Shown here: in pieces, positions 7,897 through 15,065 of the stretch
Layout: the number at the start of each line of letters is the position of its first letter
How positions within the stretch are numbered: the stretch's first letter is position 1
Assembly: GCA_030590265.1 (NCBI GenBank)
Contig: JAUUYW010000017.1
Span: 1-19,149 of the forward strand
Direction: 5' to 3'
Source: Candidatus Krumholzibacteriia bacterium
GTDB lineage: Bacteria; Krumholzibacteriota; Krumholzibacteriia; LZORAL124-64-63
Length of the DNA: 19,149 nucleotides
Position numbers and translations under genes: made by a program
The notes under the pieces: generated by a model
Databases searched by the model: none
Told to the model about the DNA's origin: nothing
Seen by the model: the letters and a program-made list of their open reading frames with translations, nothing else

Positions 7897-9504
7897 TCAG
7901 GACCTTTCGTCGACTTTGTATTTTTCCAGCATTGCCCTGAGAGCCATTTTTTTCACAGGTTTGGCCAGATAATCGTCCATTCCCGCGTTCAGGCAACTCT
8001 CCCGGTCCCCTTGCAGCGCATTGGCCGTCAAAGCAATGACGACAATGCCATGGTCGAGCACATTGGAATTCAGATCACGGATTTTCCGGGTGGCGGAATA
8101 CCCATCCATTTCCGGCATCATGCAGTCCATGAGAACCAAATCATAGGAGTTGTTTTCCAGGGCCTTGAGGGCTTCCTTGCCGTTGGTCACCAGGTCAACC
8201 TGGCATCCCATATTCTGCAACATGCGGGAAGCCACGATTTGATTGGTAGGGTTGTCTTCGGCCACCAGGATTTTCATTTCCAAGGGTTGGTTGTGTGCAA
8301 CCACATTTTGAGCAACCCCTTTGATGCCTTTCACCAAATTCGGGTCCTGTTTTTTGAAGGGCAAGGTGAATGAAAAGTTAGAACCTTCGCCATCCACGCT
8401 CTCAACTGCCAAATTCCCGCCCATCATGCGCACCAAATCACGCGAAATGATCAGGCCCAATCCCGTTCCTCCATATTTGCGGCTGGTGGAAGAATCGACC
8501 TGGCTGAAGGCTTTGAACAACCGGGAAAGCCGATTGGCGGGAATTCCGATGCCCGTATCCTGAACGGAGAATTTCAAGACAATAGAGTCATCCTTTTCTT
8601 CGGTTTTCTCCACCTTCAACTGAACCCAACCCTCACTGGTGAATTTGAGCGCATTGCCGGCCAGATTGGTCAACACCTGGCGCAGACGACCGGAATCGCC
8701 CATCAGATTGTATTCAATCCTGTCTTCAATATTCCAACGCCATTGCAAACCTTTTTCTTCGGCAGTCACTTTCATCAAGTTGGAAAAACTGGAGATCACT
8801 TCCTGCAAATTGAAACCGGTGATCTCCAGGTCCAGCTTGCCCGCCTCGATTTTGGAAAAGTCGAGAATATCATTGATCACACTCATCAGGGCTTCACCAC
8901 TGTTGCGCAGAATTTCCACAAAGTTGCGTTGTTCAGGATCCAGTTCTGTGTCCAGAAGCAAACCGGTCATGCCGATAACGCCGTTCATGGGAGTGCGGAT
9001 TTCATGGCTCATGTTGGCCAGAAAATCACTCTTGGACTGACTGGCCTGATTAGCCTTCACGGCCAGCAATTGGGCCTTGCGGGTGGCTGCTTCCAGGGCC
9101 ATCTCGCCACGTTTGCGGTGGCTGATATCATGGACCTGGGCAAACAACAAGGGGTGATCACCACCGCGAATGACTCCCAGGGTGACTTCTGCCGGAAATA
9201 CCCTTCCACCCACTGTTTGATGATCCCATTCGAAACGGTGGGAGCCATTTTTCAGGGCCATCGCCATCATTTTTTCGACAGCTTCAACGGAAGGACGACC
9301 ACCTGGCTGGATCGCCGGGGAAAGCTGTGAGGGATGAATATTGAGGATCTGGTCTTTGGTTTCAGCTTCAAAAACTCGCAGGGTGGCATCGTTGCATTCC
9401 AAAAAACCATCTGAATCCAGGATCATAAATGGGTCGTTCAAATCCATAAAGACACCATGAAAATCTATGCCCTCAATAAGGGAAAGCCGGTCTGAAGTCA
9501 GCAT
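7897..9504 (-). CDS. Cytoplasmic hybrid sensor histidine kinase (PAS-HisKA-HATPase-REC)
   Basis: This 535-residue hybrid kinase has no transmembrane segment, so it should sense a cytoplasmic signal. Residues about 15-130 form a PAS domain ([22 protein letters not shown]). A short coiled segment follows, then the dimerisation/phosphoacceptor domain with H167 in [15 protein letters not shown]. The ATP-binding domain has the N box NLAGNALKF (about 280-288), DTGIGIP (316-322) and GGTGLGL (345-351). The C-terminal receiver domain (about 410-530) has acidic E416-D417, phosphoacceptor D460 in [12 protein letters not shown]493 and K515. There is no HPt domain or DNA-binding output, so phosphate must pass to another protein not seen here. 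ATG at 9504 has GAAGGA upstream. It is followed after 2 bases by a STAS gene and is divergent to pepT. Confidence 0.93.
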   Translation of the reverse strand: MLTSDRLSLIEGIDFHGVFMDLNDPFMILDSDGFLECNDATLRVFEAETKDQILNIHPSQLSPAIQPGGRPSVEAVEKMMAMALKNGSHRFEWDHQTVGGRVFPAEVTLGVIRGGDHPLLFAQVHDISHRKRGEMALEAATRKAQLLAVKANQASQSKSDFLANMSHEIRTPMNGVIGMTGLLLDTELDPEQRNFVEILRNSGEALMSVINDILDFSKIEAGKLDLEITGFNLQEVISSFSNLMKVTAEEKGLQWRWNIEDRIEYNLMGDSGRLRQVLTNLAGNALKFTSEGWVQLKVEKTEEKDDSIVLKFSVQDTGIGIPANRLSRLFKAFSQVDSSTSRKYGGTGLGLIISRDLVRMMGGNLAVESVDGEGSNFSFTLPFKKQDPNLVKGIKGVAQNVVAHNQPLEMKILVAEDNPTNQIVASRMLQNMGCQVDLVTNGKEALKALENNSYDLVLMDCMMPEMDGYSATRKIRDLNSNVLDHGIVVIALTANALQGDRESCLNAGMDDYLAKPVKKMALRAMLEKYKVDERS

Positions 9505-9699
9505 TTGTATTCCTTCAATACCAAAAATAATTGTTCCTGCAAAACAGGTGAACGACAGGAAGAGGCGCTTCCAGTGTTATTGTGTGATTTCGGCAGCATT
9601 GCCCCAGTCTTTAGCTTGCCTTCATACCTGACTGGAGCCATCTTTGAGCCTGAAATTTCATTATGACCACGTCCATACCTATTCCTGCGGAGGTTTGCA

Positions 9700-10959
9700 A
9701 TGCTCGACCGCAAAGCCCAATCCCCTTTCCCGACCCTCGTGGATCGTTTCGTCAGCTACGCAAAAGTGCACACCACCAGCAGTGAAGAATCGGACACCTA
9801 TCCCAGCACCGAGCGTCAGTTCGACCTGGCCCGGATTCTGGTGGACGAATTAAAAGCCCTGGGCCTTTCCGATGCTGCCGTGGATGACAATTGCTATGTG
9901 ACGGCAACCCTGCCTGCCACTCCCGGGTGCGAAAATGTGCCTGTGATCGCCTTTCTCTCCCATATGGACACTTACCCCGAAGTCAGCGGCGAAAATGTGG
10001 TGCCGACCTTCCACGAGAATTACCAGGGTGGGGATATTGAATTGCCCAAAGAAGGACGCAAAATTCTGGCAGCCGAGAACCCTTACCTGCAAAAGTGCCT
10101 GGGCGAAACAATCATCACTGCCGACGGGACCACCTTGCTGGGTGCCGACGACAAAGCCGGCATCGCCGAGATCATGGAAGCGATGACCCTGATCCACGAA
10201 AATCCCGACTGGAAGCATGGCACGTTTAAAATTGCCTACACTCCCGATGAAGAAGTGGGCCAGGGTGTGAAATTTTTTGATGTGGAGGCTTTTGGTGCCC
10301 TCGTGGCCTATACCATGGATGGTGGTCAACGCGGCGAAGTGGAGAACGAAACTTTCTGCGCCGACAGCGCCATCGTCACCTTCGTGGGTCGCGACATCCA
10401 TCCTGGCTACGCCAAGGACAAAATGGTTCCTTCGGTGAAGGTTGCCGGCGAGTTCTTGACCAGCCTGCCCCGTGAAGGCGCACCCGAAACCACTGAAGGT
10501 GCTGAAGGATACATTCATCCCATAGGCATCAAAGGCAATACCAGTGAAACCGAAGTGCAGGTTTTGATTCGCGATTTCAGCGCCGATGGCCTGAAACCCA
10601 AAGCAGACATGATTCGCCAGTACGCCGAAGCCGCCTGCGCCAAATGGGCCAACAGCAGTTTCCGCATGGAGATCAAGGAATACTACCGCAACATGAAGTA
10701 CGACCTGGCAAAAGAACCACGGGCCATGGCATATGCCCTTGAAGGGGTCAAACGGGTGGGCATTGAGCCTCTGCAGGGCAGCATTCGTGGTGGCACCGAT
10801 GGTTCGACCCTGTCGGCCAAAGGTTTGCCTACTCCCAACATCTTCACCGGTGAGCAGGACTTCCACGGTTATGGGGAATGGATTTGTGTGAAGGATATGG
10901 AGTTGGCGACTCAGACCGTGTTGCGGATTATTGAGGTTTGGACCGAGAAAGAGTCTTAG
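9700..10959 (+). CDS. pepT: Peptidase T (tripeptide aminopeptidase)
   Basis: This 419-residue M20-family di-zinc metallopeptidase removes the N-terminal residue from tripeptides in the cytoplasm. The length fits PepT (about 408-420). The expected residues are present: H88 and D90 in SHMDTYPEVSGENV, D150 in LLGADDKAGIAEIMEAM, E184-E185 in TPDEEVGQG, D207 in YTMDGG, and H389 in the C-terminal FTGEQDFHGYGEW. GGTDGS of the dimer/active-site region is also intact. ATG at 9700 follows GGAGG with 6 bases spacing. It is transcribed alone and ends in a strong terminator. Divergence from the kinase-STAS-OPT group suggests a shared role in peptide use. Confidence 0.95.
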   Translation: MLDRKAQSPFPTLVDRFVSYAKVHTTSSEESDTYPSTERQFDLARILVDELKALGLSDAAVDDNCYVTATLPATPGCENVPVIAFLSHMDTYPEVSGENVVPTFHENYQGGDIELPKEGRKILAAENPYLQKCLGETIITADGTTLLGADDKAGIAEIMEAMTLIHENPDWKHGTFKIAYTPDEEVGQGVKFFDVEAFGALVAYTMDGGQRGEVENETFCADSAIVTFVGRDIHPGYAKDKMVPSVKVAGEFLTSLPREGAPETTEGAEGYIHPIGIKGNTSETEVQVLIRDFSADGLKPKADMIRQYAEAACAKWANSSFRMEIKEYYRNMKYDLAKEPRAMAYALEGVKRVGIEPLQGSIRGGTDGSTLSAKGLPTPNIFTGEQDFHGYGEWICVKDMELATQTVLRIIEVWTEKES

Positions 10960-10974
10960 GAGAATCAAATGGAG

Positions 10975-11011
10975 ACGGCCCGCATCGGAACTGATGCGGG
11001 CCGTTTTTTTT
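10975..11011 (+). terminator. Rho-independent terminator of pepT
   Basis: A perfect 12-bp stem (ACGGCCCGCATC / GATGCGGGCCGT) with a 6-base loop is followed by a run of eight T at 11004-11011, 15 bases after the pepT stop. The convergent minus-strand gene ends at 11046. The same hairpin lacks a T run in that direction, so it mainly serves pepT. Confidence 0.95.
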
Positions 11012-11045
11012 CGTCCCTGGGTTCACCAAATCAAGAGCATCCCGC

Positions 11046-11900
11046 TTATTCTTCAGATGTCGAAAATTCGAAAATCAACTCCACCGGGTTGACCGCAACA
11101 TTGTACTGTTGCTCCAGCTCCCGACGAAAAGGTCTGAAGGCATCGGACAGCAAACGTGGTGCTCCATTGCGCCAGGGATAGTGAAGAGGCGACTCATCCA
11201 TCACCGCAATTTCCAAATCCAACTCGCGGAGCCAGTCATCACTGGAGTTGGTGCGATCCACGGCCTGGAGCATGGGCAACATCAGGTCGTGCACATGACG
11301 CCAAGCGGCATCCCGACGCTCGGTTTCGGTCATTTCTCCATGAGTATCAACCTGAATCCCCGCTCGTGAATTCTTGCCAAAATCCAATTCAGAATCCTGG
11401 GCTCCGTCACCTGGGTCGTAGCTCAAATAGGAGAAATAGGCCAGGCAATAGATATAACTGTATTCACCCGGACCCATTTCATGCTCCATCAAGGCAGCAT
11501 TCCGGGATGACCAGAATGAAGCCAGGGAAGGAGCCATCTGGGTTGTGGAACGCAACAAACCCAGGAAGTGCTTGAATCCGCCTGTGTCGCTGGCTTCCTT
11601 CTGGACCAAAAACTCATCGAAAGCCAGGGCCACATTTTGACGCCATTCCGCCTGATCCCTTCGCACCCTCAGAAAAACCTGCAAACGCTCGGCGGAAGGA
11701 ATTCCCCCAGATGGTGGATTGTATTCCAGGAGGCCGCCATGGGCTGCCAGGAGAGCCTCTTCAGACTTTTTTACGGCCTTATAGTCGGTGCTCATGTCTC
11801 GCACAAAAAAGGCCACGCTCCCAATGATCACAAAGAGCACCAGCGTCACCACGCCGCAACCAATGGCGCAGCCTTTTTTCATTTTTCCATTCATGGCCAT
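11046..11900 (-). CDS. Membrane-anchored protein of unknown function, co-transcribed with the enhancer-binding protein
   Basis: This 284-residue protein matches no family I recognise. A short basic N-terminus with cysteines (MKKGCAIGCGVV) leads into one hydrophobic segment (about residues 10-34, VTLVLFVIIGSVAFFV). The rest is soluble, probably periplasmic, and looks mainly helical, with many charged and aromatic residues (EWRQNVALAFDEFLVQKE, GEYSYIYCLAYFSYLSYD). It could be an uncleaved signal anchor. ATG at 11900 is chosen because AAAGGTGA lies 7 bases upstream. A TTG at 11903 would be too close to that site. The gene starts 15 bases after the stop of the sigma-54 activator gene, so it is probably transcribed with it. 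Function is unknown; a role linked to the thioredoxin circuit is only a guess from position. Confidence 0.75.
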   Translation of the reverse strand: MAMNGKMKKGCAIGCGVVTLVLFVIIGSVAFFVRDMSTDYKAVKKSEEALLAAHGGLLEYNPPSGGIPSAERLQVFLRVRRDQAEWRQNVALAFDEFLVQKEASDTGGFKHFLGLLRSTTQMAPSLASFWSSRNAALMEHEMGPGEYSYIYCLAYFSYLSYDPGDGAQDSELDFGKNSRAGIQVDTHGEMTETERRDAAWRHVHDLMLPMLQAVDRTNSSDDWLRELDLEIAVMDESPLHYPWRNGAPRLLSDAFRPFRRELEQQYNVAVNPVELIFEFSTSEE

Positions 11901-11915
11901 CAAGTCACCTTTAGT

Positions 11916-13328
11916 TTAGTCCGTATCCGGAGGCATCAGTCCGTATTCTCGGATCTTGCGCCAAAGCGTGGTTCTGTCAATACCCAAGCGGCGAGCCGCC
12001 CGGCTCCGGTTCCATCCCGTCCGCTCAAGAGCTGCGGCCAGCATTACTTTTTCCTGGGACGAGTGCAACGGGACCTCCCGCAAACGCCCCACATTTTTGA
12101 TGGGGGACAATTCGGGAGGCAAATGCACAGCCTTGATGGCTCCTCCACGACTGAGCACCACCGCGTGTTCGAGAGAATTGTCCAACTCTCGAACATTGCC
12201 GGGCCAGGAATGGTTCATCAGCAATCGCATGGCATCGCCCGAAACCACCGGTGGCCCGCTCCGACCCTGTTTTTTGGTGATCCTGTCGAGGAAATAAGCC
12301 ACCAGCAAAGGAATATCTTCCCGACGATCCCGCAAGGGAGGGATCACCAGGCTGACCACTTTGATGCGGTAATAAAAATCTTCACGCATTTGCCCCGATG
12401 CCAGCAGAAGATCCAGATCACGATTGGTCGCTGATACCACCCGCACATTGACGGGGATAGGTTTGTTATCGCCCACCCGTTCGATGGTGCGTTCCTGAAG
12501 AACCCTCAACAATTTCACCTGGACCACCGGGCTGATATCACCGATTTCGTCCAAAAATATTGTTCCGCCGTCGGCCTCTTCAAAGCGTCCTTGCCGATCA
12601 CTCACCGCGCCGGTGTAGGCACCTTACACATGACCAAAGAGTTCACTCTCCAGCAGGTTTTCCGACAGGGCCGAACAATTGACCTGAACAAATGGGCCGG
12701 TGGAACGTCCACTGGCATCGTGCACCGCCTGAGCCACCAACTCTTTTCCGGTGCCGCTTTCGCCACGAATCAGAACCGTCGCTTCGCTGTCGGCCACATC
12801 GCCAATGAGCTGGAACAGCTCCCGCATTTTGACATCCTGACCAACGATGTTGCCCAGGCCACCACGCTGGACCATTTGCTGCCGCAGGGTCGTCACCTCG
12901 GTGACATCACCCAACAAAAGGGCCATGCCCAGGGATTCACCATTGCGGTGCTTCAAGGGGGCCGTGCGCAATAGCACATGCCCGAGACGCCCGCCTCCCA
13001 ATTGCACCGTGGTTTGAAAATCAATAATGGGCTGACCAGAGAGGAGGGTGTCAGCCAAAATATCCTTTGGGCAGGTTTGATCGCCGAACAGCTCGCAAAC
13101 CGGCACACCGGCCAGATCCCAGCGACTCTGACCCAGGATTTCTTCTGCCGCAGGATTCATGGTCAGGATATGAAGATCGGGATCCAGGGCGATGATGCCT
13201 TCGCGCAAAGAAGTGATCATGGAAAGAAGACTGCCCGACTGGAGCTGGCCCAGCAGCCTGGCAATGGAGACATCCTGGTATTGCCTGGAAGAGTGGTTGG
13301 CTGAATAATTAGATGAATGATTGGACAT
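11916..13328 (-). pseudogene. Sigma-54 enhancer-binding protein (PAS-AAA+-Fis), interrupted by an in-frame TAA
   Basis: Read through, this is a 470-residue NtrC-type transcription activator that uses ATP hydrolysis to open sigma-54 promoters. An N-terminal PAS domain (about 32-145: [20 protein letters not shown]) carries cysteines C78 and C86. The AAA+ domain has Walker A GESGTGKE (189-196) and Walker [12 protein letters not shown] with D260-E261. The C-terminal Fis-type helix-turn-helix is [20 protein letters not shown]. There is no receiver domain. Codon 235 (bases 12624-12626) is TAA where the family has the residue just before GAFTGA; the following GAYTGA is intact and in frame. Truncation there would remove sigma-54 contact, Walker B and DNA binding. 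The rest shows no decay. ATG at 13328 is preferred (GAGG 5 bases upstream); GTG at 13334 overlaps that site. Divergent to trxA. Confidence 0.88.
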
Positions 13329-13340
13329 TGGCACCTCACT

Positions 13341-13384
13341 GTTGCATACAACATTTCTGTTGCAACATTATCGTTGCATTCAAC
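13341..13384. promoter_or_regulatory. Three regularly spaced GTTG/CAAC dyads, probable activator binding sites
   Basis: Three inverted repeats lie in a row: GTTGCATACAAC (13341-13352), GTTGCAAC (13359-13366) and GTTGCATTCAAC (13373-13384). Their centres are 16 bp apart in both intervals. They lie about 145 bp upstream of the sigma-54 promoter of trxA, a normal distance for an enhancer, and they overlap the promoter of the divergent activator gene. The best inference is that the Fis-domain activator binds here to switch on trxA and limit its own expression. Confidence 0.65.
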
Positions 13385-13395
13385 ACTTTCGGCAA
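13367..13395 (-). promoter_or_regulatory. Sigma-70-like promoter of the activator gene
   Basis: On the minus strand TTGCCG (13395-13390) and GATAAT (13372-13367) are separated by exactly 17 bases. Transcription would start near 13360, giving a leader of about 32 bases to the ATG at 13328. One dyad lies in the spacer and another just past the -10 box, so bound activator would block this promoter. Confidence 0.6.
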
Positions 13396-13505
13396 GCCTG
13401 AGTTTGGGCTTGATCAAAATTAATTAAGAAAAAATTTCATGTAACTTGTTATTTTACAATATGAACTTAAGATTTTCCTTGGGAGAAATAAACTTTTCAG
13501 TTGCC

Positions 13506-13520
13506 TGGCACACCTCCTGC
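13506..13520 (+). promoter_or_regulatory. Sigma-54 (-24/-12) promoter of trxA
   Basis: TGGCACACCTCCTGC followed by A matches the sigma-54 consensus TGGCAC-N5-TTGCA closely, with one mismatch in the -12 element. The invariant GG (13507-13508) and GC (13519-13520) are separated by exactly 10 bases. The predicted start is near 13532, about 60 bases before the trxA ATG. A divergent sigma-54 activator gene and upstream dyads support the call. Confidence 0.75.
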
Positions 13521-13563
13521 AATAGCTCCTCCGAAAGAGAAATTACCAACCCTAATGCAACGG

Positions 13564-13575
13564 GTTACCTGTAAC
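13564..13575. repeat. Short palindrome in the trxA leader
   Basis: GTTACCTGTAAC is a 5-2-5 inverted repeat 18 bases before the trxA start codon and just before its ribosome binding site. It could be an operator or a weak hairpin in the leader, or chance. Confidence 0.35.
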
Positions 13576-13593
13576 AATAATGAGGAGATTATC

Positions 13594-13917
13594 ATGGCTA
13601 ACGTACAAACTTTTGAAAAAGCAACCTTCGAGGCTGATGTGCTGAAGAGCGAAGTTCCCGTCCTTGTAGATTTCTGGGCACCGTGGTGCGGACCCTGTAA
13701 GATGATTGGTCCCATCATTGAAGAGATGGCCTCAGAACTTGGTGATGATGTTAAAATCGGCAAGGTCAACGTGGACAACAACCAGGAACTGGCTGGCCAG
13801 TTTGGCGTCCGCGGCATTCCCACCATCATGGTTTTCAAGGGTGGCGAGGTTGTCGATAGTTTTGTGGGACTGCGTCCCAAAGAAGATCTGGTCAACGCCC
13901 TGAACAACGCCAAGTAG
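13594..13917 (+). CDS. trxA: Thioredoxin
   Basis: This 107-residue classical cytoplasmic thioredoxin reduces protein disulfides and is itself recharged by thioredoxin reductase with NADPH. The active site is FWAPWCGPCKM with C32 and C35. The cis-proline is P76 in RGIPTIMVF, and the buried aspartate D26 is in LVDFW. ATG at 13594 is chosen because GAGGAG lies 6 bases upstream and the thioredoxin fold starts there. The frame extends further upstream but only through the promoter region. The gene stands alone between a sigma-54 promoter and a strong terminator. Thioredoxin under sigma-54 control is unusual and suggests an induced, rather than housekeeping, copy. Confidence 0.97.
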   Translation: MANVQTFEKATFEADVLKSEVPVLVDFWAPWCGPCKMIGPIIEEMASELGDDVKIGKVNVDNNQELAGQFGVRGIPTIMVFKGGEVVDSFVGLRPKEDLVNALNNAK

Positions 13918-13965
13918 TTGAAAAAGACCCCTGAGAGCCTGGTCATGGTACTGGGCTCATCATCA

Positions 13966-14004
13966 AACCGCCGGCCCCCTCCCCCCGAGGGCCGGCGGTT
14001 TTTT
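13966..14004 (+). terminator. Rho-independent terminator of trxA
   Basis: A perfect 12-bp stem AACCGCCGGCCC / GGGCCGGCGGTT encloses an 11-base C-rich loop and runs into six T at 13999-14004. It lies about 50 bases after the trxA stop. Confidence 0.93.
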
Positions 14005-14006
14005 GT

Positions 14007-14034
14007 CTTGGCCAGCCCTTCTTGGCCGGCCCTT
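14007..14034. repeat. Two tandem 14-bp copies after the trxA terminator
   Basis: CTTGGCCAGCCCTT is followed directly by CTTGGCCGGCCCTT, differing at one base. A partial third copy may follow. No function is evident. Confidence 0.5.
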
Positions 14035-14106
14035 CCTTGCCCTGATTCCGAAAATTAGGCAAATTAGGGAAGAGGATTGTATCCACCCAAACTTTCGGAG
14101 ATCCAA

Positions 14107-15054
14107 ATGGCCGGGCTTTTAAACGGAATGAAAAATATGTTTCGCAAGGGCGAACAGAAAAACAACGTGGTGTTCATCGTTTTCGACAGCTGTCGTTTCG
14201 ATGCCTACCAAGCCGCAAAAACACCCAACCTCGATCGCATCGGCCAAGCGGAAAAGCGTTTCAGCTATGCCAGCTGGACCAGCCCCAGTCATTACACCTT
14301 CCTGATGGGAATGGTGCCCCACCAAAGCCCCAAGGGTGTGTTTGCCTCCGAAGTGTACCGGGAAGAATTCACCACCTGGGGCCAGCGCCTGAATATTCCG
14401 GATGTTGAGTTTGGCAAGTTCGTGCCCCAGCTTTCCCTGCCGCATTTTCTCAAATCCCAGGGCTACCGCACCGAAGGCATGGTCAGTTTGCCGGTCCTCA
14501 ACCCCATGACAAGCATGAGTGCCCATTTCGATCGCTACGAACTGGCCCCCAGCCACAACGACCTTTCGGCTATTTTAGAAGGTGTGGAAGAGCAAAGGGA
14601 TTCTTCGGGCAAAATCAGCCGCAGGGCTTTTGATCCCATCAAATTCAACGCTGACCAGCCAGGCTTTTATTTTATCAACACCGGTGAGACACACTATCCC
14701 TACACACTGCCCGGCGAGTCGGCCGAGGATCTGCCACATATCAGCGGTGTGCACGGAGTGTTCAAGCATCTGGATGAGTTCGTTAAAAATCCCGGTGGCT
14801 TTCTCAAGGATAAAAAGCAGGACGATTTTTTCACTCCTGCTCAATTCCGGGCCTTTTTTGAAAAACAAATTGCCTGCGTGGAGCATCTTGATGGTGTTGT
14901 GGGAAAATTCATGGATCGTTGCCCCGCCAACACCCACTTCATGATCATGAGTGATCACGGGGAACTGTTTGGCGAAGAAGGATATTTCGGTCACGGACCA
15001 ATTTTCCACGAGAAGGTCTTTGAGGTTTTCTATCTTGAAGGGCGCCTGCCTTAA
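14107..15054 (+). CDS. Sulfatase-like alkaline-phosphatase-superfamily hydrolase
   Basis: This 315-residue protein of the alkaline phosphatase/sulfatase superfamily hydrolyses or transfers phosphate or related esters using bound metals. VVFIVFDSCRFDAY (21-34) gives the first metal ligand D27. ASWTSPSHYTFLMG (55-68) is the nucleophile loop, with Thr58 at the place of the formylglycine cysteine of true sulfatases. MSDHGELFGEEGYFGHGP near the C-terminus supplies further metal ligands. It has no signal peptide, so it acts in the cytoplasm, and it is shorter than most sulfatases (about 450-550). ATG at 14107 has CGGAG 6 bases upstream. An in-frame TTG at 14077 lacks such support. It is convergent with another member of the same superfamily. 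The substrate is unknown. Confidence 0.8.
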   Translation: MAGLLNGMKNMFRKGEQKNNVVFIVFDSCRFDAYQAAKTPNLDRIGQAEKRFSYASWTSPSHYTFLMGMVPHQSPKGVFASEVYREEFTTWGQRLNIPDVEFGKFVPQLSLPHFLKSQGYRTEGMVSLPVLNPMTSMSAHFDRYELAPSHNDLSAILEGVEEQRDSSGKISRRAFDPIKFNADQPGFYFINTGETHYPYTLPGESAEDLPHISGVHGVFKHLDEFVKNPGGFLKDKKQDDFFTPAQFRAFFEKQIACVEHLDGVVGKFMDRCPANTHFMIMSDHGELFGEEGYFGHGPIFHEKVFEVFYLEGRLP

Positions 15055-15065
15055 GTCGGCATAGA

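Noticed and set aside
9498..9713. 71-codon frame on the minus strand in the kinase-pepT gap
   Set aside because: It overlaps the starts of both flanking genes, has no convincing ribosome binding site and the translation shows no domain; more probably regulatory DNA.
9850..10968. Long open frame of 372 codons on the minus strand opposite pepT
   Set aside because: It is the antisense shadow of a complete, motif-bearing peptidase T, has no plausible family or ribosome binding site, and its His/Phe/Gly-rich composition is typical of antisense frames.
12624..12626. Stop-codon recoding in the sigma-54 activator
   Set aside because: The codon is TAA, not the TGA or TAG used for selenocysteine or pyrrolysine, and other genes in the window use TAA as a normal stop.
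13406..13425. IHF site between the dyads and the sigma-54 promoter
   Set aside because: The region is AT-rich and contains GATCAAAATTAATTA, but it does not fit WATCAANNNNTTR at the required spacing, so only general AT-rich bendability can be claimed.
14272..14310. Formylglycine-type sulfatase active site in the sulfatase-like protein
   Set aside because: The required C/S-x-P-x-R signature is absent; the position reads T-S-P-S-H, so it is not a true sulfatase of that type.
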